A stretch of DNA of 14,667 nt from an uncultured Paenibacillaceae bacterium (GCA_937983035.1 CALKAN010000253.1:1-14667), one strand, 5' to 3'; positions 6,512-13,472 are shown, counted from the stretch's first letter. Notes: generated from the letters alone by a model not told the origin. A program made the numbers and translations.

Positions 6512-6588
6512 TCGCAAAAACCTCCTAATGTGCATCTCCTGGCAGCATTTGCATTTCTGCTTATAGTTCCATTTCATGCTTGCAGCGT

Positions 6589-7449
6589 TTATTCGGGATA
6601 ATCCAGGCTGATGGGACCGAGTTTCATCGTTTGCAAATCTCTAAGGATCACTTTGGATGTTTTCTCTAAATCAATTTTCCCCCCCGGCAGCAAACAGCCT
6701 CGCTTTCGTCCAATCTCCTCCATCAATTGAACGATTGATTCAACATCCAATGACTGATCTTTTAAATCCAAGCCGTATCGCTCTTCCAATCGGTCGGAGT
6801 AACGCGGAATAAGATGTTTGATCGTAAAGAAAACAACGTCCTGCGGATCAAAAATGGTCTCCTTGACAGCACCCGTGGCTGCGAGTTTATAACCTACCGC
6901 AGGATCATCAAACTTCGGCCATAAGATGCCTGGTGTGTCGAGAAGCTCCATGGATTGGCCGACTTTGATCCATTGTTGCCCTTTCGTTACTCCCGGCCGA
7001 TCGCCGGTCGCCGCGGCATGGCGTCCTGATAACCGATTAATAAGCGTTGATTTGCCCACATTCGGGATGCCAGCAATTAATATGCGAATCGATTTATTTT
7101 GAATCCCCTTTTTTTTCAATGCTTCAAACTTCGGTTGCAGCATCTTTTGAATTCGGGATGGAATCTCTTTCACTTGCTTGCCGGACTGACTGTCCACGGC
7201 AATCGCTTCCAGCCCCTGCTGTTGAAACGAACGAATCCAATCTGCAGTAACGTTCGGGTCCGCCATGTCCGATTTGTTCAGCACTGCCAGTCGAGGCTTG
7301 TTTTGCATTATTTCATCGATCATCGGATTGCGGCTTGATTCAGGAATGCGCGCATCCAGCAATTCGATGACGATGTCGATTAATTTCAACTTTTCTTGAA
7401 TTTGTCGCTTCGCTTTGGTCATATGACCGGGAAACCATTGTATGCTCAT
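6589..7449 (-). CDS. rbgA: Ribosome biogenesis GTPase RbgA (YlqF)
   Basis: 286 residues, full length. It is a circularly permuted GTPase that acts late in assembly of the 50S ribosomal subunit and is essential in B. subtilis. The permuted motif order is plain: G4 NKSD (58-61), then G1 GIPNVGKS (127-134), G2 PGVTKG (152-157) and G3 DTPG (171-174). The N-terminal FPGHMTKA carries H9, the catalytic histidine of the B. subtilis protein. The C-terminal domain (about 190-286) is the helical ANTAR-like RNA-binding region. The ATG follows the lepB stop by 6 bases; AAGGA overlapping the lepB end supplies the ribosome site. Membership of a lepB-rbgA-rnhB operon is clear. Confidence 0.97.
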   Translation of the reverse strand: MSIQWFPGHMTKAKRQIQEKLKLIDIVIELLDARIPESSRNPMIDEIMQNKPRLAVLNKSDMADPNVTADWIRSFQQQGLEAIAVDSQSGKQVKEIPSRIQKMLQPKFEALKKKGIQNKSIRILIAGIPNVGKSTLINRLSGRHAAATGDRPGVTKGQQWIKVGQSMELLDTPGILWPKFDDPAVGYKLAATGAVKETIFDPQDVVFFTIKHLIPRYSDRLEERYGLDLKDQSLDVESIVQLMEEIGRKRGCLLPGGKIDLEKTSKVILRDLQTMKLGPISLDYPE

Positions 7450-7455
7450 TGATCA

Positions 7456-8082
7456 TCATTCCTTGCCATGATTCACTATTCGAACATTCTTCAGCGGCCA
7501 GAAAACGATGTCTACTCGCCCGACCACTTCATCCATCGGAACAAACCCTACGGATTCCATGCGGCTGTCTTTGCTCTGCGAGCGATTGTCGCCCATGACA
7601 AACAGACTGTTCTCCGGCACGATAACCTCCTCAATGCCGTTCTCGCTCATTTTGTAGTTGAAATGATTGTAAGGTCTGCCGCTTTCTTCCGCTGCCTTCA
7701 GCACTTCTTGCAAATAAGGTTCATCTATCACTTCGCCGTTTACATACACCCGATCGCCGATAACTCTGATCGTGTCACCAGGCAATGCGATTACGCGCTT
7801 TATATAGTCTTTCTCTTCCGGCGCATGAAACACAATAACTTCGCCGCGGCTTGGCTCCTTTATGTAATATATAAATTTGTTTACAATTAATCGTTCGCCG
7901 TCATGGAAATTTGGGAGCATGGACGGCCCCGAAACAATTGTAGGAGTGAAAATAAATGTGCGGATCAAAAGCACTAAAATTAGTGCAATTAAAAGAGCTT
8001 TGATCCATTCCCACAGCTCGCTTTTTTCTTTTTGTTGTTCGGCGCCGTTTTCATTCAATTTATCTCCAACATATTCTTGCAT
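7456..8082 (-). CDS. lepB: Signal peptidase I (type I, S26 family)
   Basis: 208 residues. This membrane enzyme removes signal peptides from exported preproteins. Counting from the chosen ATG there is one N-terminal membrane segment (about 25-43, ALLIALILVLLIRTFIF), box B SGPSML with nucleophile S54, box D with the general base K95 in DYIKRVIALPGD, and box E GDNRSQSKDSR near the C-terminus. The frame extends 33 codons upstream to 8181, but that extension runs through the rplS terminator; the ATG at 8080-8082 with GGAG 8 bases before it (8091-8094) is the real start. It sits between rplS and rbgA, where B. subtilis has no sip gene; the same insertion is found in other Bacillales. Confidence 0.96.
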   Translation of the reverse strand: MQEYVGDKLNENGAEQQKEKSELWEWIKALLIALILVLLIRTFIFTPTIVSGPSMLPNFHDGERLIVNKFIYYIKEPSRGEVIVFHAPEEKDYIKRVIALPGDTIRVIGDRVYVNGEVIDEPYLQEVLKAAEESGRPYNHFNYKMSENGIEEVIVPENSLFVMGDNRSQSKDSRMESVGFVPMDEVVGRVDIVFWPLKNVRIVNHGKE

Positions 8083-8130
8083 GACATTCACTCCAATTAT
8101 ACACACCGTCTTTGAAGCATAAGCACTTCT

Positions 8131-8160
8131 ATTATATAAAAAAAGAAAGGGACTTGTATA
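8131..8160 (-). promoter_or_regulatory. Candidate lepB operon promoter overlapping the rplS terminator
   Basis: Minus-strand TATAAT (8131-8136) with TATACA (8155-8160; 4 of 6 bases of the -35 consensus) 18 bases upstream. The -35 falls in the terminator loop. The start point would be near 8124, giving a leader of about 40 bases before lepB. A second TATAAT at 8095-8100 is too close to the ATG to serve. Confidence 0.4.
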
Positions 8161-8172
8161 GTCCAAGCCCCC
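8138..8172 (-). terminator. Rho-independent terminator after rplS
   Basis: On the minus strand GGGGCTTG pairs with CAAGTCCC (8 bp with one G-U) around a 7-base loop, followed by TTTCTTTTTTT. It starts 11 bases after the rplS stop. This is the strongest terminator in the window. Confidence 0.9.
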
Positions 8173-8183
8173 TTGAAGCATGA

Positions 8184-8531
8184 TTATCTAATTTCTTTAA
8201 TTCTGGCTGCTTTACCGCTCCGTTCACGCATGTAGTAAAGCTTAGCGCGACGAACTTTACCGCGGCGCAATACTTCAATCTTAGCAATCTTCGGTGAATG
8301 TAATGGAAAAGTTCTTTCTACGCCGACGCCGTATGAAACTTTTCTTACTGTAAAAGTTTCACTGATTCCGCCGCCGCGGCGTTTTAAAACAAATCCTTCA
8401 AAAACCTGAATCCGCTCACGGGTACCTTCAACGACTTTCACATGGACGCGAAGCGTATCTCCAGGACGGAAATCAGGAAGATCTGTGCGCAGCTGTTCTT
8501 GCGTCAATTCTTTGACAATATGCAAAGACAT
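8184..8531 (-). CDS. rplS: 50S ribosomal protein L19
   Basis: 115 residues, typical length. L19 lies at the 30S-50S interface. The sequence carries the family signatures RPGDTLRVHVKVVEGTRERIQVFEGFVL and the C-terminal KIAKIEVLRRGKVRRAKLYYMRER. AAGGAGG at 8541-8547 lies 9 bases before the ATG. It follows trmD after a 134-base leader that carries a promoter and structure, and it ends at a strong terminator, so it is probably expressed both with rimM-trmD and on its own, allowing separate regulation as expected for a ribosomal protein. Confidence 0.98.
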   Translation of the reverse strand: MSLHIVKELTQEQLRTDLPDFRPGDTLRVHVKVVEGTRERIQVFEGFVLKRRGGGISETFTVRKVSYGVGVERTFPLHSPKIAKIEVLRRGKVRRAKLYYMRERSGKAARIKEIR

Positions 8532-8626
8532 CGATCACAACCTCCTTCCAACAGGTGTTCATTCCGTCTGCATTGCGGCTGTGTGCGCAATTATACGCGA
8601 AGAGGACCACCCTAATAAACACAACA
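8532..8626 (-). ncRNA. Probable L19 leader (autoregulatory 5' UTR of rplS)
   Basis: The 95 bases upstream of rplS contain a hairpin with ATTGCG/CGCAAT arms (8572-8591) and a second fold in which AACACCT (8553-8559) can pair with the AGGAGG ribosome site (AGG-AG-GTT, 8539-8547). An L19 leader at exactly this place is a known structured RNA of Bacillales. Position and Shine-Dalgarno sequestration support the call; I cannot score it against the covariance model here. Confidence 0.55.
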
Positions 8627-8632
8627 AATTAA

Positions 8633-8662
8633 ATATTAGCATACATGTGGATCATAAATCAA
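8633..8662 (-). promoter_or_regulatory. rplS promoter
   Basis: Minus-strand TTGATT (8657-8662), 18-base spacer, TAATAT (8633-8638) preceded by TGC, an extended -10. It sits directly after the trmD stop codon and would start the L19 leader near 8626. Confidence 0.6.
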
Positions 8663-8665
8663 GAA

Positions 8666-9415
8666 CTAATCGTTCGTGCACTCCTGTTCTTTAAATTGCT
8701 TCAGCCACATCCGCTCTTCCTCATTCAGCTGATCCGCATCAATAAGATCCGGACGGCGCTGCCAAGTTCTAAGCAGCGATTGTTTGCGGCGCCACTTTTC
8801 GATGCGTTCATGGTGACCGGATAACAATACTTCTGGAACAGCCCAGCCCCGAAACACAGCAGGCCGAGTATATTGAGGATATTCTAAATACCCGGTGCTG
8901 AATGAATCTGTCACCGCCGATGTTTCGTTGCCAAGCACGCCCGGCAGCAGCCGGACTACGGAATCTGCAATGACCATGGCAGGGATTTCTCCGCCGGTCA
9001 ATACGTAATCGCCGATTGAAATTTCATCGGTCACCAAATGCTGCCTGACGCGTTCATCGACTCCTTCGTAATGGCCGCAAATAATGATCAGATGATCTTC
9101 TTGCGCCAACTCTTCCGCTTTCTTCTGCGTGAAAGGTTCTCCTTGCGGGCACATTAACAAAATGCGAGGCTGCGATGACGTGGCGCTGCCGCATAATGAT
9201 TCAACCGCGGCAAAGATCGGTTCCGGTTGAAGCACCATGCCGCCTCCACCACCATACGGCGCATCGTCCACTGTCTTATGCTTATTGGTTGCAAACTCTC
9301 TGAAATTTACTGTATTTAATTGCACTTTTCCGCTGGCAGCGGCTTTTCCCAGAATGCTGGTTCCAAACACCCCTTCGAACATTTCCGGAAACAAAGTCAG
9401 AACATCGATCCGCAT
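8666..9415 (-). CDS. trmD: tRNA (guanine-N1)-methyltransferase TrmD
   Basis: 249 residues, the usual size. TrmD methylates G37 next to the anticodon of tRNAs reading CNN/proline codons, preventing +1 frameshifts, using S-adenosylmethionine bound in a trefoil-knot SPOUT fold. Visible: the start MRIDVLTLFPEMF, DDAPYGGGGGM (50-60), GHYEGVDERV (114-123), the knot loop SIGDYVLTGGE (133-143) and the TDSFSTGYLEYPQYTRP segment (169-185) with the catalytic aspartate D170. It starts 4 bases after the rimM stop with AAGGA within the end of rimM, so the two are tightly coupled. Confidence 0.98.
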   Translation of the reverse strand: MRIDVLTLFPEMFEGVFGTSILGKAAASGKVQLNTVNFREFATNKHKTVDDAPYGGGGGMVLQPEPIFAAVESLCGSATSSQPRILLMCPQGEPFTQKKAEELAQEDHLIIICGHYEGVDERVRQHLVTDEISIGDYVLTGGEIPAMVIADSVVRLLPGVLGNETSAVTDSFSTGYLEYPQYTRPAVFRGWAVPEVLLSGHHERIEKWRRKQSLLRTWQRRPDLIDADQLNEEERMWLKQFKEQECTND

Positions 9416-9419
9416 CGTT

Positions 9420-9938
9420 TTAAAGCATTCCTTCCATTAAATGAATTCGAATCTTCTTTGACTCTACGTCCACATCCAGAACTACGTCTTCAATATAAGG
9501 AATCAAGATTTCTTTTCCATTGGGGCGTTTGCAAACCCAAACGTCATTCGCGCCCGGATGAAGAATTTCATGAATGACTCCAAGCTTCTCACCGGATTCT
9601 TCGTAAACTTCGCAGCCGATGATCTCATGGTAATAATATTCATTTTCTTCCAATTCAAGCAGCTGATCTTGTTTAATTTTCAGTTTTTTTCCTTTGAGCG
9701 GTTCCACTTCTGAAATATGATTGAACTGTTTGAACTTGATGATGTAGACATTTTTATGCTTTCTGCCGTTCACTACTTCCAATGGAAGATACTGTTTATC
9801 CGGTATGTCTTCCAAATACAGCAAGCTTCCTTGAGCAAACCGAGTTTCCGGGAAATCCGTTCGCGGCCACACTCTCACTTCTCCGCGCAAACCGTGCGTA
9901 TTGACAATTTCGCCCACTGTGTAATAGTTCTCAGCCAT
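9420..9938 (-). CDS. rimM: Ribosome maturation factor RimM
   Basis: 172 residues. RimM binds ribosomal protein S19 and helps mature the 30S head. The N-terminal beta-barrel domain begins YYTVGEIVNTHGLRGEVRVWPRTDFPETRF; the C-terminal PRC-barrel has YYYHEIIGCEVYEESGEKLGVI and ANDVWVCKRPNGKEILIPYIEDVVLDVD. The computed frame reaches an ATG at 9986, but that region is spacer containing a terminator U-run; GGAGG 9 bases before the ATG at 9936-9938 decides the start. trmD follows by 4 bases. In B. subtilis ylqD lies between khpA and rimM; here it is absent. Confidence 0.96.
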   Translation of the reverse strand: MAENYYTVGEIVNTHGLRGEVRVWPRTDFPETRFAQGSLLYLEDIPDKQYLPLEVVNGRKHKNVYIIKFKQFNHISEVEPLKGKKLKIKQDQLLELEENEYYYHEIIGCEVYEESGEKLGVIHEILHPGANDVWVCKRPNGKEILIPYIEDVVLDVDVESKKIRIHLMEGML

Positions 9939-9987
9939 CACATTACGCCTCCACATGCATCGAATGTCAAATGAAAAAAAGATCATG

Positions 9988-10012
9988 AAAAGGGCTAGGA
10001 AAACCTAACCCC
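9988..10012 (-). terminator. Hairpin terminator or attenuator between khpA and rimM
   Basis: Minus-strand GGGTTAGG-TTTT-CCTAGCCC (8 bp with one wobble, tight 4-base loop) is followed by TTTT and, 7 bases later, a run of seven T residues. It begins 3 bases after the khpA stop. No good promoter lies between it and rimM, so partial read-through (attenuation) is likely. Confidence 0.75.
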
Positions 10013-10015
10013 TGT

Positions 10016-10246
10016 TTACGACATGATTTCAACCGTCACTCGCTTCTTATTTTTAACCGCCGCCGAAGTCACAACCGTCCGAATCGCTTTCGCAATTCGC
10101 CCTTGCTTACCAATGACTTTTCCGACATCGTCAGGATGAACGGACAATTGGTAAACAATAATATGCTCCTTCTCTATTTCCTCAATGCGCACTTGGTCAG
10201 GATAATCCACCAGTGCTTCAGCGATCGTTTGGATCATCGATTTCAT
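10016..10246 (-). CDS. khpA: KhpA, KH-domain RNA-binding protein (YlqC)
   Basis: 76 residues consisting almost wholly of one KH domain. The RNA-binding GxxG loop is GKQG in VGKVIGKQGRIAKAIRTVV (about 42-60). KhpA works with KhpB (Jag/EloR) in RNA binding and in control of cell division and elongation in Gram-positive bacteria. The ATG has GGAGG 6 bases upstream, within the 14-base gap after rpsP, so it is co-transcribed with rpsP and ffh. A hairpin terminator follows at once. Confidence 0.95.
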   Translation of the reverse strand: MKSMIQTIAEALVDYPDQVRIEEIEKEHIIVYQLSVHPDDVGKVIGKQGRIAKAIRTVVTSAAVKNKKRVTVEIMS

Positions 10247-10260
10247 GATTTGCCTCCAAA

Positions 10261-10536
10261 CTATTGCTTCTGTAATTTAGATTCATGGAATTTCTTCAAA
10301 ATGCCTTGTTTTCTAAACAAGCTGCGAACGGTATCGGAAGGTTGCGCGCCGTTTTGAAGCCATTTCAGAGCAGATTCTTCATTGATCTTGATCTGAGCCG
10401 GATCTGTCAGCGGATTGTACGTGCCGATTTCTTCGATAAAGCGACCGTCGCGAGGTGAACGGGAATCAGACACTACAATGCGGTAAAAAGGCTTCTTATG
10501 CGCACCCATGCGTTTCAGACGAATACGTACTGCCAT
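10261..10536 (-). CDS. rpsP: 30S ribosomal protein S16
   Basis: 91 residues, typical length. S16 is an early-assembly protein of the 30S body. The start MAVRIRLKRMGAHKKPFYRIVV, DSRSPRDGRFIEEIGTYNP and ALKWLQNGAQPSDTVRSLF are diagnostic. A strong AAGGAGGTGA site precedes the ATG. The gene lies 52 bases after ffh and 14 before khpA, the order seen throughout Bacillales. The ribosome site lies in the loop of a short possible stem (GCTTT/AAAGC), which may or may not matter. Confidence 0.98.
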   Translation of the reverse strand: MAVRIRLKRMGAHKKPFYRIVVSDSRSPRDGRFIEEIGTYNPLTDPAQIKINEESALKWLQNGAQPSDTVRSLFRKQGILKKFHESKLQKQ

Positions 10537-10588
10537 TTGCTTTCACCTCCTTCAAAAGCTTCATGTTATTTAATGCGGGAATTAATTT

Positions 10589-11947
10589 TTAAAAAGGAAA
10601 TCGAAAGTTTCTCCCGATTCTTCTTTTCCCGGCTTTGCCGCCAGGTCCCATCATGGAAGAAAACTGTTTCATCATCTTCTTCATATCTTCAAACTGTTTG
10701 ATTAAACGATTGACTTCGTTTACCGTCGTCCCGCTGCCGCGCGCGATTCGTTTGCGCCGGCTCGCATTCAACACCGACGGATTTTGTTTCTCGTAAGTCG
10801 TCATCGATTTGACGATCGCTTCTACCCGCTTCATTTGCGATTCATCAATTTGCAAATTTTTGAGGCCTTTCGCTTTGCCGATGCCTGGAATCATTTCCAG
10901 CAGTTGATCGAGCGGACCCATCTGTTTCACTTGCTCCAGCTGCTCTAAAAAGTCTTCAAATGTAAATTCAGCTGTTCTCATTTTGCGTTCTAATTCTTTC
11001 GCTTTTTCCGCATCGATGTTCGCCTGCGCTTTTTCAATCAATGTCAGCATGTCACCCATGCCGAGAATGCGGGATGCCATCCTTTCAGGGTGAAACGGCT
11101 CCAGCGCATCGATCTTCTCGCCAAGCGCTGCGAACTTAATCGGGCAGCCGGTGACTGCTTTAATGGAAAGCGCAGCGCCGCCTCGAGTGTCGCTGTCCAA
11201 TTTAGTAATGACGACTCCCGTTAAAGGCATCTGCTCATTAAAATGCTCCGCTACGTTCACTGCTTCCTGCCCTGACATCGCATCGACGACAAGCAGCACT
11301 TCATCCGGCTCGACTGCTTCATAAATCTGTTTCAGTTCAGCCATCATTTCCTCATCAATATGCAAACGGCCGGCCGTATCGATGATGACATAGTCGTGAT
11401 TGTTCTGTTTCGCTTCGGCAATGGCTTGCTTGGCAATATCAACCGGGTTGGCCTGCTCCCCAAGTGAAAATACAGGGACGCCAATCTGACCGCCGAGAAT
11501 TTGCAGCTGTTTGATCGCAGCAGGCCGGTACACGTCAGCAGCGACTAGCAGCGGCTTATGATTCTGCTTCTGCAAAAGCCGCGCCAGCTTGCCCGAAGTC
11601 GTCGTCTTTCCGGCACCTTGCAAACCAGCCATGAGAATTACCGTGGGAGGCTTGGCCGCTTTAGCCAGCTTGCTTTGCTGACCTCCCATCAGTTCCGTCA
11701 TCTCTTTGTTGACGATGTCAACGATGACCATCCCGGGCGTGAAACTTTCAGCGACTTCCTGTCCGAGAGCTTTTTCTTTCACCTTCGCAATAAATTCTCT
11801 CACTACTTTGAAGTTGACGTCGGCTTCCAGCAAAGCCAGCCTGATTTCGCGCATGGCTTCATTGATGTCGGATTCCGTGACTTTCCCTTTCCCCTTCAGT
11901 TTGCCGAACACGCTCTGCAGCCTGCTCGCCAATCCTTCAAACGCCAT
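10589..11947 (-). CDS. ffh: Signal recognition particle protein Ffh (SRP54)
   Basis: 452 residues, full length. Ffh binds 4.5S/6S SRP RNA and signal sequences of nascent membrane proteins and hands the ribosome to FtsY. Domains: N helical bundle (1-95), G domain with G1 GLQGAGKTT (108-116), DTAGRL (190-195) and TKLDSDTRGG (248-257), and a methionine-rich M domain (about 300-435) containing the SRP-RNA-binding helix-turn-helix SRRKRIARGSGTTVNEVNRLIKQF. A GGGAGG site lies 9 bases before the ATG. It follows ylxM by 14 bases. Partner genes ftsY and ylxM are next door, so the whole targeting apparatus except the RNA is clustered. Confidence 0.98.
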   Translation of the reverse strand: MAFEGLASRLQSVFGKLKGKGKVTESDINEAMREIRLALLEADVNFKVVREFIAKVKEKALGQEVAESFTPGMVIVDIVNKEMTELMGGQQSKLAKAAKPPTVILMAGLQGAGKTTTSGKLARLLQKQNHKPLLVAADVYRPAAIKQLQILGGQIGVPVFSLGEQANPVDIAKQAIAEAKQNNHDYVIIDTAGRLHIDEEMMAELKQIYEAVEPDEVLLVVDAMSGQEAVNVAEHFNEQMPLTGVVITKLDSDTRGGAALSIKAVTGCPIKFAALGEKIDALEPFHPERMASRILGMGDMLTLIEKAQANIDAEKAKELERKMRTAEFTFEDFLEQLEQVKQMGPLDQLLEMIPGIGKAKGLKNLQIDESQMKRVEAIVKSMTTYEKQNPSVLNASRRKRIARGSGTTVNEVNRLIKQFEDMKKMMKQFSSMMGPGGKAGKRRIGRNFRFPF

Positions 11948-11961
11948 GAAAGCATGCCTCC

Positions 11962-12318
11962 CTATCGATCCAATTTTCGAAGTGCTTGGATCAGTTCATT
12001 CAACGATGCGAACGTCTTGTCGACATTCGGATCCGGGTGTTGAATGATCTCCTCCATTTGCTCTAAAATACTGCGCCTCTGCTCGTACTGCGCCGACAAC
12101 TGCAGCAGCTGTTCATAATCTTCCAACGTTTGTTCAGCACGTTTAATATGTTCATAAACAGCTTGTCTGCTTATATTAAAGTTCTCTGCAATTTCACCGA
12201 GGGAGTAATCATCTTCATAATAATGCTTCATAAACATTTGTTGTTTATCCGTAAGCAGCGACCCGTAGAAATCAAGCAGCATATTGATTCGAGTCGTATT
12301 CTTCAGCACATCATTCAT
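11962..12318 (-). CDS. ylxM: YlxM, helix-turn-helix SRP-associated protein
   Basis: 118 residues (B. subtilis YlxM is about 110). It starts with the family block TTRINMLLDFYGSLLTDKQQMFMKHYYEDDYSLGEIAENFNISRQAVYEHIKRAE, a sigma-70 region-4-like helix-turn-helix (about 34-58), followed by a coiled-coil-like tail. YlxM homologues bind SRP components and modulate SRP GTPase activity (shown in Streptococcus); a DNA-binding role is less likely. The computed frame extends to 12387, but that codon lies within the promoter region; the ATG at 12316-12318 matches the family start. Its own ribosome site is weak (AAAGGA 13-14 bases upstream), and an upstream eight-codon reading frame ends on it (see findings). 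ffh follows by 14 bases. Confidence 0.93.
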   Translation of the reverse strand: MNDVLKNTTRINMLLDFYGSLLTDKQQMFMKHYYEDDYSLGEIAENFNISRQAVYEHIKRAEQTLEDYEQLLQLSAQYEQRRSILEQMEEIIQHPDPNVDKTFASLNELIQALRKLDR

Positions 12319-12341
12319 CTGAATTCGACGGTTCCTTTCAT
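12315..12341 (-). CDS. Possible leader peptide coupled to ylxM (8 residues)
   Basis: ATG at 12339-12341 encodes MKGTVEFR and stops at TGA (12315-12317), which overlaps the ylxM start codon as ATGA. GGAG (12348-12351) lies 6 bases before it, a better-placed ribosome site than ylxM has. It falls in the transcribed leader of the ylxM promoter. The arrangement suggests re-initiation/translational coupling; the peptide itself has no recognisable character. Confidence 0.4.
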   Translation of the reverse strand: MKGTVEFR

Positions 12342-12375
12342 CACGATCTCCAGTTCTGCTTACCAAACAGAATTC

Positions 12376-12404
12376 ATCATAATACATTCGAAATTCATTG
12401 TCAA
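12376..12404 (-). promoter_or_regulatory. Sigma-A promoter of the ylxM-ffh-rpsP-khpA operon
   Basis: Minus-strand TTGACA (12399-12404, perfect -35), 17-base spacer, TATGAT (12376-12381, 5 of 6). This is the best consensus promoter in the window. The start point would be near 12369, leaving a leader of about 50 bases. It lies in the 122-base gap after ftsY. Confidence 0.85.
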
Positions 12405-12440
12405 GTATATTTCATTGACAGGGTATTTTTTCGCGCAGCC

Positions 12441-13442
12441 TCACTCTTGTTCAGCAGCTTCATCTTCCTCTTCTGTCATCAATCCAGCAAACAAGGCATG
12501 CACGTATTGCTCAGAATCAAACTCTTGCAGATCGTCGATCTTTTCGCCGAGACCGACAAATTTCACAGGAATGTCAAGCTCTTTTCGAATCGCAATAGCG
12601 ATGCCGCCTTTGGCCGTTCCGTCCAGCTTCGTCAGCACGAGTCCTGTGACGCCCGTTTTCTCGCCGAACATTTTGGCTTGGCTCAATGCGTTTTGTCCGG
12701 TTGTCGCGTCCACGACGAGCAGCACTTCATGCGGCGCATCGGGCACTTCCCTGCGAATCACGCGATAAATCTTATTTAATTCTTCCATTAAGTTCGTCTT
12801 ATTTTGCAAACGTCCGGCTGTATCGCACAGTAAAATATCGGCCTCACGTTTTTTAGCGGCTTGAATCGCATCAAATATGACGGCCGCCGGATCAGAGCCG
12901 GCTTGCTGCTTAATCACTTCAACGCCTGCCCGCTCTCCCCAAACCTCCAATTGTTCGATCGCGCCTGCACGAAACGTATCTCCAGCGGCAAGGATCACTT
13001 TCTTCCCTTCTTCTTTAAATCGGTGCGCCAGCTTGCCGATCGTCGTCGTTTTTCCGACACCGTTGACGCCGACAAACAAGTAGACGGTCAAGCCGCCTTC
13101 ATTGATTTTGAGCGAAGTATCGTGATCCCCTTCCAAAAGCTCAACGATCTTTTCAGACAAGAGCGGCTTTAAATCCGCAGCGTCGCTGATTTTCCGCGCG
13201 CGCACTTCTTCCCTCAGCTCTTCTACTAATTCCATCACCGTCATCACGCCGACGTCCGAACTGATCAAAATTTCTTCCAGCTCTTCATAAAATTCCTCAT
13301 CAATTTTTTTGCGGCGCGTAATTAAGTCCTCTACTTTTTTCGTAAATTGGGTGCTCGTTTTCGCTAATCCTTCTTTAAATTTTGTCGTCACGCTTTCCGT
13401 GTGCGCAGATATTTTTTCTTTCAGTTTCTTAAAAAAACTCAA
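12441..13442 (-). CDS. ftsY: SRP receptor GTPase FtsY
   Basis: 333 residues from the TTG start. FtsY is the membrane-associated receptor that pairs with Ffh in a GTP-dependent complex. N domain 1-110 (short, without the long acidic A domain of E. coli, as in Bacillus), then the G domain with GVNGVGKTTT (125-134), DTFRAGAIEQL (155-165), DTAGR (207-211) and TKLDGTAKGG (271-280). The start is SFFKKLKEK after the initiator, identical in layout to the B. subtilis protein. The computed ATG at 13455-13457 is part of the ribosome site ATGGAGGG; GGAGGG is 7 bases from the TTG at 13440-13442. It follows smc by 30 bases; no clear terminator is seen behind it. Confidence 0.96.
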   Translation of the reverse strand: MSFFKKLKEKISAHTESVTTKFKEGLAKTSTQFTKKVEDLITRRKKIDEEFYEELEEILISSDVGVMTVMELVEELREEVRARKISDAADLKPLLSEKIVELLEGDHDTSLKINEGGLTVYLFVGVNGVGKTTTIGKLAHRFKEEGKKVILAAGDTFRAGAIEQLEVWGERAGVEVIKQQAGSDPAAVIFDAIQAAKKREADILLCDTAGRLQNKTNLMEELNKIYRVIRREVPDAPHEVLLVVDATTGQNALSQAKMFGEKTGVTGLVLTKLDGTAKGGIAIAIRKELDIPVKFVGLGEKIDDLQEFDSEQYVHALFAGLMTEEEDEAAEQE

Positions 13443-13472
13443 CAGTAATCCCTCCATCGATCGCTTTTCACA

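Noticed and set aside
7468..7890. 140-codon plus-strand frame antisense to lepB
   Set aside because: Opposite strand of a gene with all signal-peptidase catalytic motifs; no start signal.
9939..9975. TTGACA before rimM as a promoter
   Set aside because: The position 17 bases downstream (CGTAAT) falls almost on the rimM start codon, so a transcript from it would lack the ribosome site.
12130..12768. 212-codon plus-strand frame across ylxM, its promoter and the ftsY end
   Set aside because: It spans two well-supported minus-strand genes and their promoter; serine-rich shadow sequence, no ribosome site.
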